A stretch of DNA of 45,362 nucleotides from assembly GCF_000754095.2 (NCBI RefSeq), contig NZ_JQSG02000006.1, forward strand, positions 559,576 to 604,937, read 5' to 3'. Positions 17,599-25,871 of this stretch are shown piece after piece (position 1 is the first letter of the stretch; the number at the start of each line of letters is the position of its first letter). The notes beneath the pieces were generated by a model. That model saw nothing but the letters and a program-made list of their open reading frames with translations, was not told where the DNA came from and ran no database searches. The stretch is from Acidihalobacter prosperus (GTDB taxonomy: Bacteria; Pseudomonadota; Gammaproteobacteria; DSM-5130; Acidihalobacteraceae). Position numbers and translations under genes: made by a program.

Positions 17599-18574
17599 GG
17601 CCGGCGCGCCGACCCCGGCCGACATCTACCGCGCCCGCGCCCGCATCGCCGGGCGCGTGGCGCGCACGCCGCTGCTGTCCTCGCCGCGTCTGGCGCGCGC
17701 CTGCGGCGCCGACTCGGTGTCGCTCAAGCTGGAGATGCTGCAGCCCAGCGGCGCCTTCAAGCTGCGTGGGGCGACGCATGCGCTGCTCGCGCTGGCGCCC
17801 GAGACCCGCGCCCGCGGCGTGGTGACCGCTTCCACCGGCAACCACGGCCGCGCGCTGGCCTGGGCCGCGCGCGCCGAGGGCGTCGCCTGCACCGTCTGTC
17901 TGTCCGCTCTGGTGCCCGCCAACAAGGTCGCGGCGGTGCGCGAACTGGGCGCCGAGGTGGTGCTGGCCGGCGACGACCAGGATGCCGCGGTGGCCGAGGC
18001 CCTGCGCCTTGCCGAGACGCGGGGCCTTGGCTATATCCCGCCCTTCGATCACCCCGATGTGATCGCGGGGCAGGGCACCCTAGGCCTGGAACTGCTGGAG
18101 GATGCGCCCGATCTCGACACTCTGCTGGTGCCGCTGTCCGGGGGCGGGCTGCTTGCCGGGGTGGCGCTGGCGGTGAAGGCGGTCAAGCCGGACGTGCATG
18201 TCGTCGGCATCAGCCCGCAGCGGGGTGCGGCGATGATCGAGAGCCTGCGTGCCGGGCGTCCGGTCGAGGTCGCCGAGGAAACGACGCTGGCCGACAGCCT
18301 GGGTGGCGGCATCGGCCTCGACAACCGCTACAGCTTCGCCCTGGTGCGCGCGTTGGCGGACACGGTCGTCCAGGTTTCCGAGGCGGAAATCGCCGCCGCG
18401 ATGCGCGAGCTCCATCGTCACGAGCGCCTGGTGACGGAAGGGGCGGCCGCGGTGGGCGCGGCGCTGCTGGCGCGCGGCGAGGTGCCCGGCGGCGGTCGCC
18501 GCGCGGTCGTTCTCGTCACCGGCAACAATGTCGACATGGACCGGTTTACCCGACTCATCTGCGAACGAGACTGA
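17588..18574 (+). CDS. eutB: EutB, threonine dehydratase-like PLP enzyme of (hydroxy)ectoine utilisation
   Basis: A 328-residue fold type II PLP protein related to threonine/serine dehydratase and serine racemase. PLP lysine Lys58 is in QPSGAFKLRGA, STGNHGRA is the phosphate-associated motif and PLSGGGLLAG the glycine loop. It starts at GTG 17588 inside doeD, so translation is coupled. EutB is thought to act with EutA and EutC in converting hydroxylated intermediates of hydroxyectoine to the ectoine route; the exact reaction is not settled. eutA is absent from this window. A generic dehydratase would look similar, but the eutC neighbour supports EutB. Confidence 0.87.
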   Translation: MAAEAGAPTPADIYRARARIAGRVARTPLLSSPRLARACGADSVSLKLEMLQPSGAFKLRGATHALLALAPETRARGVVTASTGNHGRALAWAARAEGVACTVCLSALVPANKVAAVRELGAEVVLAGDDQDAAVAEALRLAETRGLGYIPPFDHPDVIAGQGTLGLELLEDAPDLDTLLVPLSGGGLLAGVALAVKAVKPDVHVVGISPQRGAAMIESLRAGRPVEVAEETTLADSLGGGIGLDNRYSFALVRALADTVVQVSEAEIAAAMRELHRHERLVTEGAAAVGAALLARGEVPGGGRRAVVLVTGNNVDMDRFTRLICERD

Positions 18575-18575
18575 C

Positions 18576-19565
18576 ATGAGCGTACGGATTCTCGGCGAGG
18601 GTGAACTGCGCCGCCTCGTGCGGCTCGACGAGGCCGCCATCGAGGCCGCGGAGCACGCCTTTCTGGCCCTCGGCGAGGGCCGCGCGATCCAACCGCCGGT
18701 GTTGGCGCTGGAGATCGCCGCACGCAACGCCGAGGTCGACATCAAGACCGCCTACATCGACGGCTTGCCGCAGCTTGCGATCAAGGCCTCCTCGGGCTTT
18801 TTCGGCAATCCTGCGCGCGGTCTGCCCAGCCTCTCGGGCTTCATGGCGCTGCTCGATGCCACGAGCGGGCGCACGGTCGCGGTGCTGTTGGACAACGGCT
18901 ATCTCACGGACGTGCGCACGGCCGCCGCAGGCGCGCTGGCGGCACGCACCCTGGCGCGTGCCGATGCCCGCATGGCCGGCGTGCTTGGCAGCGGCGTGCA
19001 GGCGCGGCTGCAGATCGAGGCGCTGAGCCTCGTGCGTCCGCTCGAACGGGTGCTGGTGTGGGCACGCGAGCGCAATGCCGCGCTGGCCTATGCCGACGAG
19101 ATGCACGCGCGCCTCGGCATTCCGGTCGAGCCGCGCGAAGCGGCCGAGGCGGTGGTGCGCGAGGCGGATATCGTGGTGACCACGACGCCTGCGCGCGAAC
19201 CGCTGGTGCAGGCCGAATGGCTGCATCCCGGCCAGCACGTCACGGCCATGGGTTCGGATGCGCCCTACAAGAACGAGATCGCCCCCGCCGCCGTGGCGCG
19301 GGCAGACCGATTCATATGCGACGTGGCCGCGCAGAGCCTGGCCCTCGGCGAGTTGGGTCCGGCGGTGGCGGCGGGCGCAATGCCGGCGGACACCCTGCCC
19401 GTCGAACTGGGCGCGGTGCTCTGCGGACGGTCCAGCGGACGCACCGACAGGGACGAGATCACGCTCTGCGATCTGACCGGCACCGGTGCGCAGGACACCG
19501 CGATCGCGGCCCATGCACTGGCGCGTGCGGTCGCGGCGGGGTACGGTCTGGCTATCGGGGACTGA
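18576..19565 (+). CDS. eutC: EutC, ornithine cyclodeaminase/mu-crystallin family
   Basis: A 329-residue NAD(P)-binding protein of the ornithine cyclodeaminase/mu-crystallin family. The Rossmann motif GVLGSGVQARLQ lies near residues 129-140, and LDNGYLTDVRTAAAGALAAR is the conserved block before it. It starts one base after the eutB stop. In hydroxyectoine clusters EutC works with EutA and EutB; a true ornithine cyclodeaminase is less likely in this context. A 24-base perfect palindrome begins at the last base of its stop codon. Confidence 0.87.
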   Translation: MSVRILGEGELRRLVRLDEAAIEAAEHAFLALGEGRAIQPPVLALEIAARNAEVDIKTAYIDGLPQLAIKASSGFFGNPARGLPSLSGFMALLDATSGRTVAVLLDNGYLTDVRTAAAGALAARTLARADARMAGVLGSGVQARLQIEALSLVRPLERVLVWARERNAALAYADEMHARLGIPVEPREAAEAVVREADIVVTTTPAREPLVQAEWLHPGQHVTAMGSDAPYKNEIAPAAVARADRFICDVAAQSLALGELGPAVAAGAMPADTLPVELGAVLCGRSSGRTDRDEITLCDLTGTGAQDTAIAAHALARAVAAGYGLAIGD

Positions 19566-19588
19566 CGCGCCGGGCCGGCCCGGCGCGT
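19565..19588. repeat. 24-base perfect palindrome between eutC and doeA
   Basis: Arms ACGCGCCGGGCC (19565-19576) and GGCCCGGCGCGT (19577-19588) are exactly complementary with no spacer. In RNA this would form a strong hairpin directly at the eutC stop. It may attenuate or terminate part of the transcription, or protect a 3' end. No T-tract follows. Confidence 0.6.
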
Positions 19589-19595
19589 AGAGGGG

Positions 19596-19613
19596 GCCGG
19601 CACCTGCGCCGGC
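19596..19613. repeat. Second hairpin between eutC and doeA
   Basis: GCCGGC (19596-19601) and GCCGGC (19608-19613) form a 6-bp stem with a 6-base loop just upstream of the doeA ribosome site. The hexamer is self-complementary, so it is both a direct and an inverted repeat. Confidence 0.5.
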
Positions 19614-19638
19614 GCGAAAGTGAACGAGAGGCTCATGC

Positions 19639-20889
19639 ATGACCAATGAAACCCCTTACCAGCATGCCAGCGCGGTGTCGCCGGTCGGTTGCCCCGCGCG
19701 TCACGGCGACATCTGGCCGCTGCCCTTCAGCCCGCTGGAATACGCCGACCGCCTGCTGCGCACCAAGACTCTGATGAAGGCGCAGGGGATCGAGGTGCTG
19801 CTGGTGTTCGACCCGGCCAACATGAATTACCTGACCGGCTACGACGGCTGGTCGTTTTACGTGCCGCAGCTGATCGTGGTGGCCCTGGCCGAACCCGAGC
19901 CGCTGTGGATCGGGCGCGGGATCGACCTCAACGGCGCGCGCGAGACCACCTACGTGGACGACGGCAATCTCTACGCCTATTCCGACCGCTACGTGCACCA
20001 CGATCACCGCCATCCGATGGATTTCGTGGCGCACATCCTGCGCGAGCGTGAGTTGGACAACGCCCGCGTCGGCCTGGACATGGACAGCTACTATTTCTCC
20101 GCACGCGGTTACGAGGTGCTGCGCCGGCAGCTGCCGCATGCGAGCTTCACCGACGTCACCCGCTTGATCTCCGGCCTGCGTTCGATCAAGTCGCCGCAGG
20201 AACTCGAATACATGCGCCAGGCCGGACAGATCATGCAGCGGGTGATGAAGGTCGCGCTGGGCAATGTCGAGCCGGGCATCCGCCAGTGCGACGCGGTGGG
20301 CGAGATCTACCGCGCGCAGATGCGCGGCACCCAGGCCTATGGCGGCGACTACCCCGCCATCGCCCCGATGCTGCCGACCGGCCGCGGCACCTCGACCCCG
20401 CACCTGACCTGGACCGACAAGCCCTTCGTGCGCGACGAGGCCTGCATCCTGGAGCTGGCCGCGGCGCGCTACCACTACCACTGCCCGATGGCGCGCACCG
20501 TGTTCATGGGCGATCCGCCCAAGCGTCTGGTGGACGCGGCGATGATCGTCGCCGACGGCGTGCAGGCGGCGCTGGATGCGGTCAAGCCGGGCGCCACCTG
20601 CGAGGCCATCGAGGCGGCCTGGCGGTCGGTCACGGCGCCGCGCGGCATCGTCAAGGAGTCGCGCATCGGGTATTCGATGGGGCTGAACTATCCGCCCGAC
20701 TGGGGCGAGCACACCATGAGCCTGCGCCCCGGCGACCGTTCCGTGCTCGAACCGGGCATGACCTTCCATCTGATTCCCGGAATCTGGATGGACGACTGGG
20801 GCGTGGAGATATCCGAAAGCTTCGTGGTCACCGCCGACGGCTACGAACTGCTCGCGCCGTTCCCGCGCAAGCTGTTCGTCAAGCCCTAG
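19639..20889 (+). CDS. doeA: Ectoine hydrolase (DoeA/EutD), M24-fold
   Basis: A 416-residue protein of the creatinase/aminopeptidase P (M24) fold. An N-terminal domain (about 25-165, with FDPANMNYLTGYDGWSFY) precedes the pita-bread domain (about 175-400). It opens the ectoine ring to N-acetyl-diaminobutyrate, the first step of degradation. Family conservation visible includes GDYPAIAPMLPTG, ARYHYHCPMARTVF and GVEISESFVVT. Aminopeptidase activity is not expected. It is last gene of the doeC-doeD-eutB-eutC-doeA unit, after a gap with two hairpins. Its stop shares CTAG with the stop of the convergent HAD-like gene. Confidence 0.93.
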   Translation: MTNETPYQHASAVSPVGCPARHGDIWPLPFSPLEYADRLLRTKTLMKAQGIEVLLVFDPANMNYLTGYDGWSFYVPQLIVVALAEPEPLWIGRGIDLNGARETTYVDDGNLYAYSDRYVHHDHRHPMDFVAHILRERELDNARVGLDMDSYYFSARGYEVLRRQLPHASFTDVTRLISGLRSIKSPQELEYMRQAGQIMQRVMKVALGNVEPGIRQCDAVGEIYRAQMRGTQAYGGDYPAIAPMLPTGRGTSTPHLTWTDKPFVRDEACILELAAARYHYHCPMARTVFMGDPPKRLVDAAMIVADGVQAALDAVKPGATCEAIEAAWRSVTAPRGIVKESRIGYSMGLNYPPDWGEHTMSLRPGDRSVLEPGMTFHLIPGIWMDDWGVEISESFVVTADGYELLAPFPRKLFVKP

Positions 20890-21857
20890 AAGTAGCCTTC
20901 CTGCTCGGCCACCGCGTTGACCAGCGCGCGTCCGCCGTCGAGGCTGTTGCTGATGCCGTGGCGGTGGTCGATCCACCAGCGCGCCTCGGTCTGCGCGGCG
21001 AGATAGTCGGCGGCGCGGGCGATGCCCTGCTTGACCGCGCGCCAGTGGTCGGGGTCCTCGGCCTCGGCCTGCGCATCGACGCGGGCGACCCAGGCGTTGA
21101 CCTTGTCGAGGCCGCCGAAGGCGGACAGGCGTACGCCCTCGGCCCAGGCGACCTGCCTTTCCGAACCCTCCAGCGGCGGCAGCCCGCGCGCCTGCGCCGC
21201 GAGGCGTGCTGCGGCGGCCTGCCGGGCGCGCTCCGCCTCGGCCTCCCCGGCCTGGCACAGCAGGCAGGTGCCGGCGGCAAGCTGCCCGCAACGGTCTTCC
21301 CAGGCATAGTCGTCGTCGCCGTAGAAGGGGTAGAGCATCACATGCTCGCAGGCGTGGCGGACGGTTTTCAGCTCGAACTGCTCGCGCGTCGCGCCGTTGC
21401 CCTGGTTGGGGCCGAACAGCGTGCAGGGCGTGCCCTGCTGGGCATGCCAGCGCGCGACGTCGAGGTGATGCGCCGATTCGTAGACGCGGCGGATGCGACT
21501 GCCGGGGTAATGCCGCTCGATCACCTCGGCCTTGAAGGCGAGCGCCGGACGGCGGTCGCCTTCCGGCCGCAGCCAAAGCGCGTCATGCGCGATCTGCCAG
21601 TCGTGAAGCCACTGCAGGGTCTGCGCACGCACCTCGGCGCCACGGCCGCTCAGCAGCACCACCGGCGTTCCCGCCGCGCGCGCCTGATTGAGCCGCTGGA
21701 TCAGCGGCAGGTTGGGCATGTCGCCGCCGCAGGCGGCGTGGAAGGCCTGCCAGTTGCGTTCGCCGGTATCGTTGTAGAGGTGGTGCAGGCGATGCTCGAT
21801 CAGCGCGAGCACGCCGTCCAGTTCGCAAATCACGATTTCGCGTGCGTCCGCCGTCAT
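20886..21857 (-). CDS. HAD-fold protein with polynucleotide phosphatase-like domain, catalytic Asp replaced
   Basis: A 323-residue protein. The first 130 residues resemble the phosphatase domain of T4-type polynucleotide kinase: ELDGV at 12-16, WQAFHAACGGDMPN, LLSGR at 68-72, LRPEGDRR and Lys109. The nucleophile of the HAD motif DxDG is Glu12, and the acidic motif IV is Glu-Ser (VYESAHHLD), so normal phosphatase activity is doubtful. The rest, with Cys198 and Cys201 (CLLC) and an Ala/Arg-rich helix, is unknown to me. The start is at ATG 21857 after AGGGAGGA; a longer open frame upstream is antisense to the htrA-like gene and rejected. It converges on doeA and diverges from the protease gene. 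Confidence 0.75.
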   Translation of the reverse strand: MTADAREIVICELDGVLALIEHRLHHLYNDTGERNWQAFHAACGGDMPNLPLIQRLNQARAAGTPVVLLSGRGAEVRAQTLQWLHDWQIAHDALWLRPEGDRRPALAFKAEVIERHYPGSRIRRVYESAHHLDVARWHAQQGTPCTLFGPNQGNGATREQFELKTVRHACEHVMLYPFYGDDDYAWEDRCGQLAAGTCLLCQAGEAEAERARQAAAARLAAQARGLPPLEGSERQVAWAEGVRLSAFGGLDKVNAWVARVDAQAEAEDPDHWRAVKQGIARAADYLAAQTEARWWIDHRHGISNSLDGGRALVNAVAEQEGYF

Positions 21858-21945
21858 CGGTCTGCAGGTCCTCCCTGATGCGTAAAAACGAGTAAATCTT
21901 CGCCAAGCGGCAACCGCGGCGGGCTGGCCACAGACCGCGCGGTCT

Positions 21946-21976
21946 CTCGCTTTGCGGCATTTACGCCGCAAGCGAG
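21946..21976. repeat. Long inverted repeat in the HAD-htrA divergent gap
   Basis: CTCGCTT-T-GCGGC (21946-21958) pairs with GCCGC-AAGCGAG (21965-21976), a 12-bp stem with one bulged T and a 6-base loop. It sits between two divergent starts (21857 and 22056), so it may be an operator or a leader hairpin. I see no clear promoter hexamers around it. Confidence 0.5.
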
Positions 21977-22055
21977 CCGTTTCGAGCGCACGGAACCCAC
22001 GCGGCGCTTTCCTGTCCATCCGCCAGACAATATGCCAGACAGGGAGAAAACGATC

Positions 22056-23543
22056 ATGAAATGGAAAATGTTGCCGCGACGCCGGCACAGGGCGCCCCGC
22101 ATCTGGTTGAACGCGTTCCTGGCGGCGGTGTTCGGGATCGGTATGGGCATGAGCGGCTGGGCCTTCGCCGGCAAGCCGGACCTGCCCATACACCCCGACA
22201 CCTCGCCGCAGCGCCAACTGGTGAACCTGCCCGACTTCACGCCGATCATCAAGCGCGTCGGCGACGCCGTGGTGAACATCAGCAGCACCAGTTCCCGTGT
22301 GGTGCACGAAGGACCGCAGGATCCTTTCCCCCCGGGTTCGCCGTTCCATCAGTTCTTCCGCCAGTTCATGGCGCCCGGCGGGCAGCAGCACGAGAAGGTG
22401 ACTGACCTCGGCTCGGGCTTCATCCTCAGCTCCAACGGCTACATTGTCACCGCCGGCCACGTGGTGCGCCACGCCAGCCACATCGTGGTGACCCTGACCA
22501 ACCACCGCTCCTACCCGGCCAAGCTGGTCGGCCTGTCGGTGCGCTACGACACGGCGCTGCTCAAGATCGACGCGCATGATTTGCCCACGGCGCCGATCGG
22601 CAATTCCAATAACCTCAAGGTCGGCCAGTGGCTGCTTGCGGTCGGTGCGCCGTTCGGGTTCTTCAATACCGTGACCCAGGGCGTGGTCAGCGCGATCAAC
22701 CGCACCCTGCCGCACGACGACGAGTACATCCCCTTCATCCAGAGCGACGTGCCGATCAACCCCGGCAATTCCGGCGGCCCGCTGCTCAACATGTCCGGTC
22801 AGGTGGTCGGCATCAACGACCAGATCTACACCAGCAGCGGCGGTTACATGGGGCTCTCGTTCTCGATCCCGATCGACACCGTGATGCACGTGGTGGACGA
22901 CTTCAAGCAGCACAAGCCGGTGCAGTTCGGCTGGCTCGGCGTCGAGGTGCAGGACGTGACCACGCAGATGGCCAAGGCCCTCAATCTGAAGGAGCCGGTG
23001 GGCGCGCTGGTCGCCTCGGTGTCGCACCATAGCCCCGCCGCCATGGCCGGTCTCAAGCCCGGCGACGTGATCGTGACCTTCAACGGGCAGCCGGTCGACA
23101 CGGTGGGGCAGTTGCCGCCGATGGTGGGCAACACCCTGCCGGGGACGAAGGTCGACATCGGCATCCTGCGCAACGGCAAGGCGATGACGCTGCATGCGAC
23201 GGTCGGCGTACTGCCGCAAAACGCCGGCGGCGGCAACGGTTCGACGGTGAACGGCAATATCTCGCGCCTGCATATTCAGGTCCAATCGCTGAGCGAGAAG
23301 GACAAGAAGCATTTCGGCGTCGGGCACGGCGTGCTGGTCATCGGCGTCGGCAACGGTCCGGCCGCCAACGCGGGCATCACCCCGGGCATGGTGATCCTCG
23401 ATCTGGCCGGCGAGCCGATCCGTTCGCCGGAGCAGCTCAAACGTCTGGTCGACGGGCTGCCGGCCGGCCATTCGATCGCGGTCCGCGTGAAGGCGCATGG
23501 CCAGACGCTGTTCACCGCGATCACACTGCCGCCGGCGGACTGA
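22056..23543 (+). CDS. HtrA/Deg family periplasmic serine protease (Do)
   Basis: A 495-residue DegP/DegQ-type protease. An N-terminal basic stretch and hydrophobic helix (17-37, ending WAFAG) act as signal peptide or anchor. The trypsin-like domain has the triad His135 (TAGHVV), Asp165 (YDTALLKI) and Ser239 (GNSGGPL). PDZ domains follow at about 275-370 and 400-490. It degrades or refolds damaged periplasmic proteins. The start at 22056 is preferred, with GGGAGA upstream; an ATG at 22032 would add eight residues. A strong hairpin follows the stop. The usual Asn before the His is Gly here. I cannot separate DegP, DegQ and MucD. Confidence 0.93.
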   Translation: MKWKMLPRRRHRAPRIWLNAFLAAVFGIGMGMSGWAFAGKPDLPIHPDTSPQRQLVNLPDFTPIIKRVGDAVVNISSTSSRVVHEGPQDPFPPGSPFHQFFRQFMAPGGQQHEKVTDLGSGFILSSNGYIVTAGHVVRHASHIVVTLTNHRSYPAKLVGLSVRYDTALLKIDAHDLPTAPIGNSNNLKVGQWLLAVGAPFGFFNTVTQGVVSAINRTLPHDDEYIPFIQSDVPINPGNSGGPLLNMSGQVVGINDQIYTSSGGYMGLSFSIPIDTVMHVVDDFKQHKPVQFGWLGVEVQDVTTQMAKALNLKEPVGALVASVSHHSPAAMAGLKPGDVIVTFNGQPVDTVGQLPPMVGNTLPGTKVDIGILRNGKAMTLHATVGVLPQNAGGGNGSTVNGNISRLHIQVQSLSEKDKKHFGVGHGVLVIGVGNGPAANAGITPGMVILDLAGEPIRSPEQLKRLVDGLPAGHSIAVRVKAHGQTLFTAITLPPAD

Positions 23544-23563
23544 TCGACGACGGAAGTGCGCAG

Positions 23564-23596
23564 GCGCGGCGGTGTGCGTCACGCACATCGCCGCGC
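23564..23596 (+). terminator. Strong hairpin after the htrA-like gene
   Basis: Arms 23564-23579 and 23581-23596 pair over 16 positions with a single G-T wobble; in practice the loop would be GTCAC or similar. It lies 21 bases after the stop. A T-tract is absent. Confidence 0.6.
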
Positions 23597-23632
23597 GCTC
23601 GCGTCCGGCCGGCGGATGCTAACCTTAGGTCC

Positions 23633-23660
23633 GTCCGCCGTCCGCCGTCCGCCGTCCGCC
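23633..23660 (+). repeat. Four tandem heptamers GTCCGCC at a start codon
   Basis: GTCCGCC is repeated four times without change and is followed by one G and the ATG of the next gene at 23662. The array occupies the ribosome binding region, where no Shine-Dalgarno sequence is visible. Copy number change could alter spacing and translation. Confidence 0.85.
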
Positions 23661-23661
23661 G

Positions 23662-24270
23662 ATGTCAAATATGCACAAACCCTATTCAGAATCCAGCGAC
23701 CAGAATCGCGAGCCTATTCTCGCCGTCCTGATCCGCCTGTTCGCGGCGCCGGGCCGCGTGCTTGAAATCGGCAGCGGCACGGGCCAGCACGCGGTGTATT
23801 TCTCCAGCGATCTGCCGCATCTGATCTGGCAGCCGAGCGATGTCGCCGAGAACCTTTCCGGTATCCGCGCCTGGCGCGAGGAGGAGGGCGGCGAAAATCT
23901 TCTCGAACCGCTCGAACTCGATGTGCGCACGCAGCCGTGGCCGGTGCGTGCGGCGGCCTTCGATTATGTCTATTCCGCCAATACCGCGCATATCATGTCC
24001 TGGGCGGCCGTGCAGGCCTTCGTCGCCGGCGTTGGTCGCACGCTCGTCCCCGGTGGGCGTTTTGCCCTGTACGGCCCCTTCAACTACGGCGGCCGCTATA
24101 CCAGCGACAGCAATGCCCGCTTCGACGCCTGGCTCAAGGCGCGCGACCCGCAAAGCGGGGTGCGCGATTTCGAAGCGGTGCAGGCGCTGACCTCGGAGGT
24201 CGGCCTGCGGCTGCTGCAAGACATCGCGATGCCGGCGAACAACCGGGTGTTGTGCTGGGAGCGAAGCTGA
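23662..24270 (+). CDS. DUF938 family SAM-dependent methyltransferase
   Basis: A 202-residue class I methyltransferase-like protein. The SAM motif VLEIGSGTGQHAVYF (33-47) is clear, and the N-terminal PYSESSDQNREPIL and the segment YGPFNYGGRYTSDSNARFDAWLKARDPQSGVRDFE are typical of DUF938. The substrate of the family is unknown. Two starts are possible, 23662 and 23671; neither has a Shine-Dalgarno sequence, because the heptamer array fills that space. Monocistronic between the protease and an APC permease. Confidence 0.9.
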   Translation: MSNMHKPYSESSDQNREPILAVLIRLFAAPGRVLEIGSGTGQHAVYFSSDLPHLIWQPSDVAENLSGIRAWREEEGGENLLEPLELDVRTQPWPVRAAAFDYVYSANTAHIMSWAAVQAFVAGVGRTLVPGGRFALYGPFNYGGRYTSDSNARFDAWLKARDPQSGVRDFEAVQALTSEVGLRLLQDIAMPANNRVLCWERS

Positions 24271-24431
24271 AGGCCGTTCGTGCGGCGGTTTGAATGACGG
24301 ATCGAACCATCAGCAAAGGCGGGCGCCGAGGCCACTTTAGGCGCTGTCAAGGGTGACGCCGCAACCCCGCGTGAAACCTGCAGCCGCATCCGTTGTCCAA
24401 TCGTTTTTTACGATGATGGCGGGCGATCATC

Positions 24432-25838
24432 ATGCATTCCCACGCAGTGCCGGCAAGACTCCGCCAGGGCGAACTCGGCCTCGGGCATATCGTGTCGGCG
24501 ACGCTCGCGAATATCGCCCCGGCCATGAGTTTTTATTTCGGTTTCGGCGTCATCGTGGCGGGAGCGGGCGTGGCGGCGCCGCTGACCATCCTCGTGGCCA
24601 TGATCGCGGTGCTGTTCCTCGCCAACACGCTGGCGGAATTTTCGCGTTTTACGCCCTCGGCGGGTTCGTTCGTGACATTCATCGGCAAAGGTTTCGGCGC
24701 GACGGCGGCGGTGACCGCCGCCGTGTTCCTGATATTCGGTTATATCCTCGCCGGTTCAGCCGTGGTGGCAATCATGGGCGGCTGGACCAGCGAAACGCTT
24801 CATCGATACCTCCATGTGCAGATTCCCTGGCAGATCATGACCTTTGCGGCCCTGGTGCTGGTCGGCGCGATGACCGTGCGCGGGGTGCGCCTGTCCACGG
24901 CCTGGGCGGCGGCGGCCTTCTGGCTGGAACTGGCGATTCTGGTGGTCGTCGGCATTGCGCTGCTGGGCGTGCATGGTCGCCTGAGTCTGCGTCCGCTCGA
25001 TCCGCAGTCGCTGGCGGGCGGGTTCAAGGGGCTGGGGCTTGGATTTCCCATCGCCATTTTTCTGTTCATCGGCTGGGAAAACGCCTCCATGATGGCGGAT
25101 GAAACGATGACTCCCCGGCGACTGGTACCGCGTGCGCTGTTCGCCAGCGTGCTCGCCATCGGCGTGCTCTACACCTTTCTCGCCTATGCCACGGTGGTGG
25201 GGTTCGGTTACGACGCCAAGGCGCTTGAAGCTGCGCAGGTGCCCTATGTCGATCTGACGGCCCATCTGCTGGGCGGTGTGGTGGTGCTGCTGTATCTGGC
25301 CGGCGTGACGAGCATTCTCGGTTCGCTGATCGGGCTGGTGAACGCTCAATCGCGCATCCTATTCAACAGCGGGCGAGAGGGACTGCTGCCGAATCTGTTC
25401 GGCGCGGTGCACGACCGCCATCGTACGCCGTGGGCGGCCATCGCGACCTTCCTGCTCGCCGCGCTCGCTTTGTTGTTCATGTTTGCGGAGGGCAAGAATC
25501 CCGTGAATTACTTCGGCGAGGCCGCGACCTGCGGTACCATCCCGGTCGCGATCATTTATGGCGTGACCAATCTGGCCCTGCCGGCGTATGTCTGGCGAAC
25601 CCATCGCGCGGCTTTCTCCTGGGTACGGCATGCCGCGCTGCCGATGCTGGGTTTTCTGGCGATGATTCTGCCGGTCTGGGGGCTGGTCACGCCGGGGCAG
25701 CCCTACCCGTTCAATCTCTACCCTTATGTGGCGCTGGGCGTGCTCGCGGTGGCCTATTTCTATGCGCGTAGCGCCACCGCACGGGACCCCGGCATGGGCG
25801 AGCGCATCGGTTCCATTGTGGCCGACGAGGCAAAGTAG
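24432..25838 (+). CDS. APC family amino acid permease
   Basis: A 468-residue inner membrane protein with about twelve hydrophobic segments. The N-terminus (LGLGHIVSATLANIAPAMSFYFGFGVIVAGAGVAAPLTILVAMIAV) resembles the APC superfamily helix 1 region with its unwound small-residue motif, and ENASMMADETMTPRRLVPRALF matches the conserved loop after helix 6. Likely a proton-coupled amino acid or polyamine importer; substrate unknown. The ribosome site is weak, so the start is moderately certain. It could serve nitrogen uptake, but nothing ties it directly to the ectoine genes. Confidence 0.87.
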   Translation: MHSHAVPARLRQGELGLGHIVSATLANIAPAMSFYFGFGVIVAGAGVAAPLTILVAMIAVLFLANTLAEFSRFTPSAGSFVTFIGKGFGATAAVTAAVFLIFGYILAGSAVVAIMGGWTSETLHRYLHVQIPWQIMTFAALVLVGAMTVRGVRLSTAWAAAAFWLELAILVVVGIALLGVHGRLSLRPLDPQSLAGGFKGLGLGFPIAIFLFIGWENASMMADETMTPRRLVPRALFASVLAIGVLYTFLAYATVVGFGYDAKALEAAQVPYVDLTAHLLGGVVVLLYLAGVTSILGSLIGLVNAQSRILFNSGREGLLPNLFGAVHDRHRTPWAAIATFLLAALALLFMFAEGKNPVNYFGEAATCGTIPVAIIYGVTNLALPAYVWRTHRAAFSWVRHAALPMLGFLAMILPVWGLVTPGQPYPFNLYPYVALGVLAVAYFYARSATARDPGMGERIGSIVADEAK

Positions 25839-25855
25839 CCGCGCGCGCAATTCGC

Positions 25856-25871
25856 GGGCCTGAATGTTGCA
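25856..25871 (+). promoter_or_regulatory. Weak sigma54-like element upstream of the PilZ gene
   Basis: GGGCCT, five bases, TTGCA has the GG-N10-GC spacing and a perfect TTGCA -12 box, but the -24 box matches only in GGC. It starts 18 bases after the permease stop and 212 bases before the PilZ start. It is far weaker than the element before prkA. Confidence 0.22.

Noticed and set aside
21858-23588. Upstream extension of the HAD-like frame on the minus strand, about 577 codons
   Set aside because: It is antisense to the htrA-like gene, whose catalytic motifs are clear, and the HAD-like gene has a good ribosome site at 21857.
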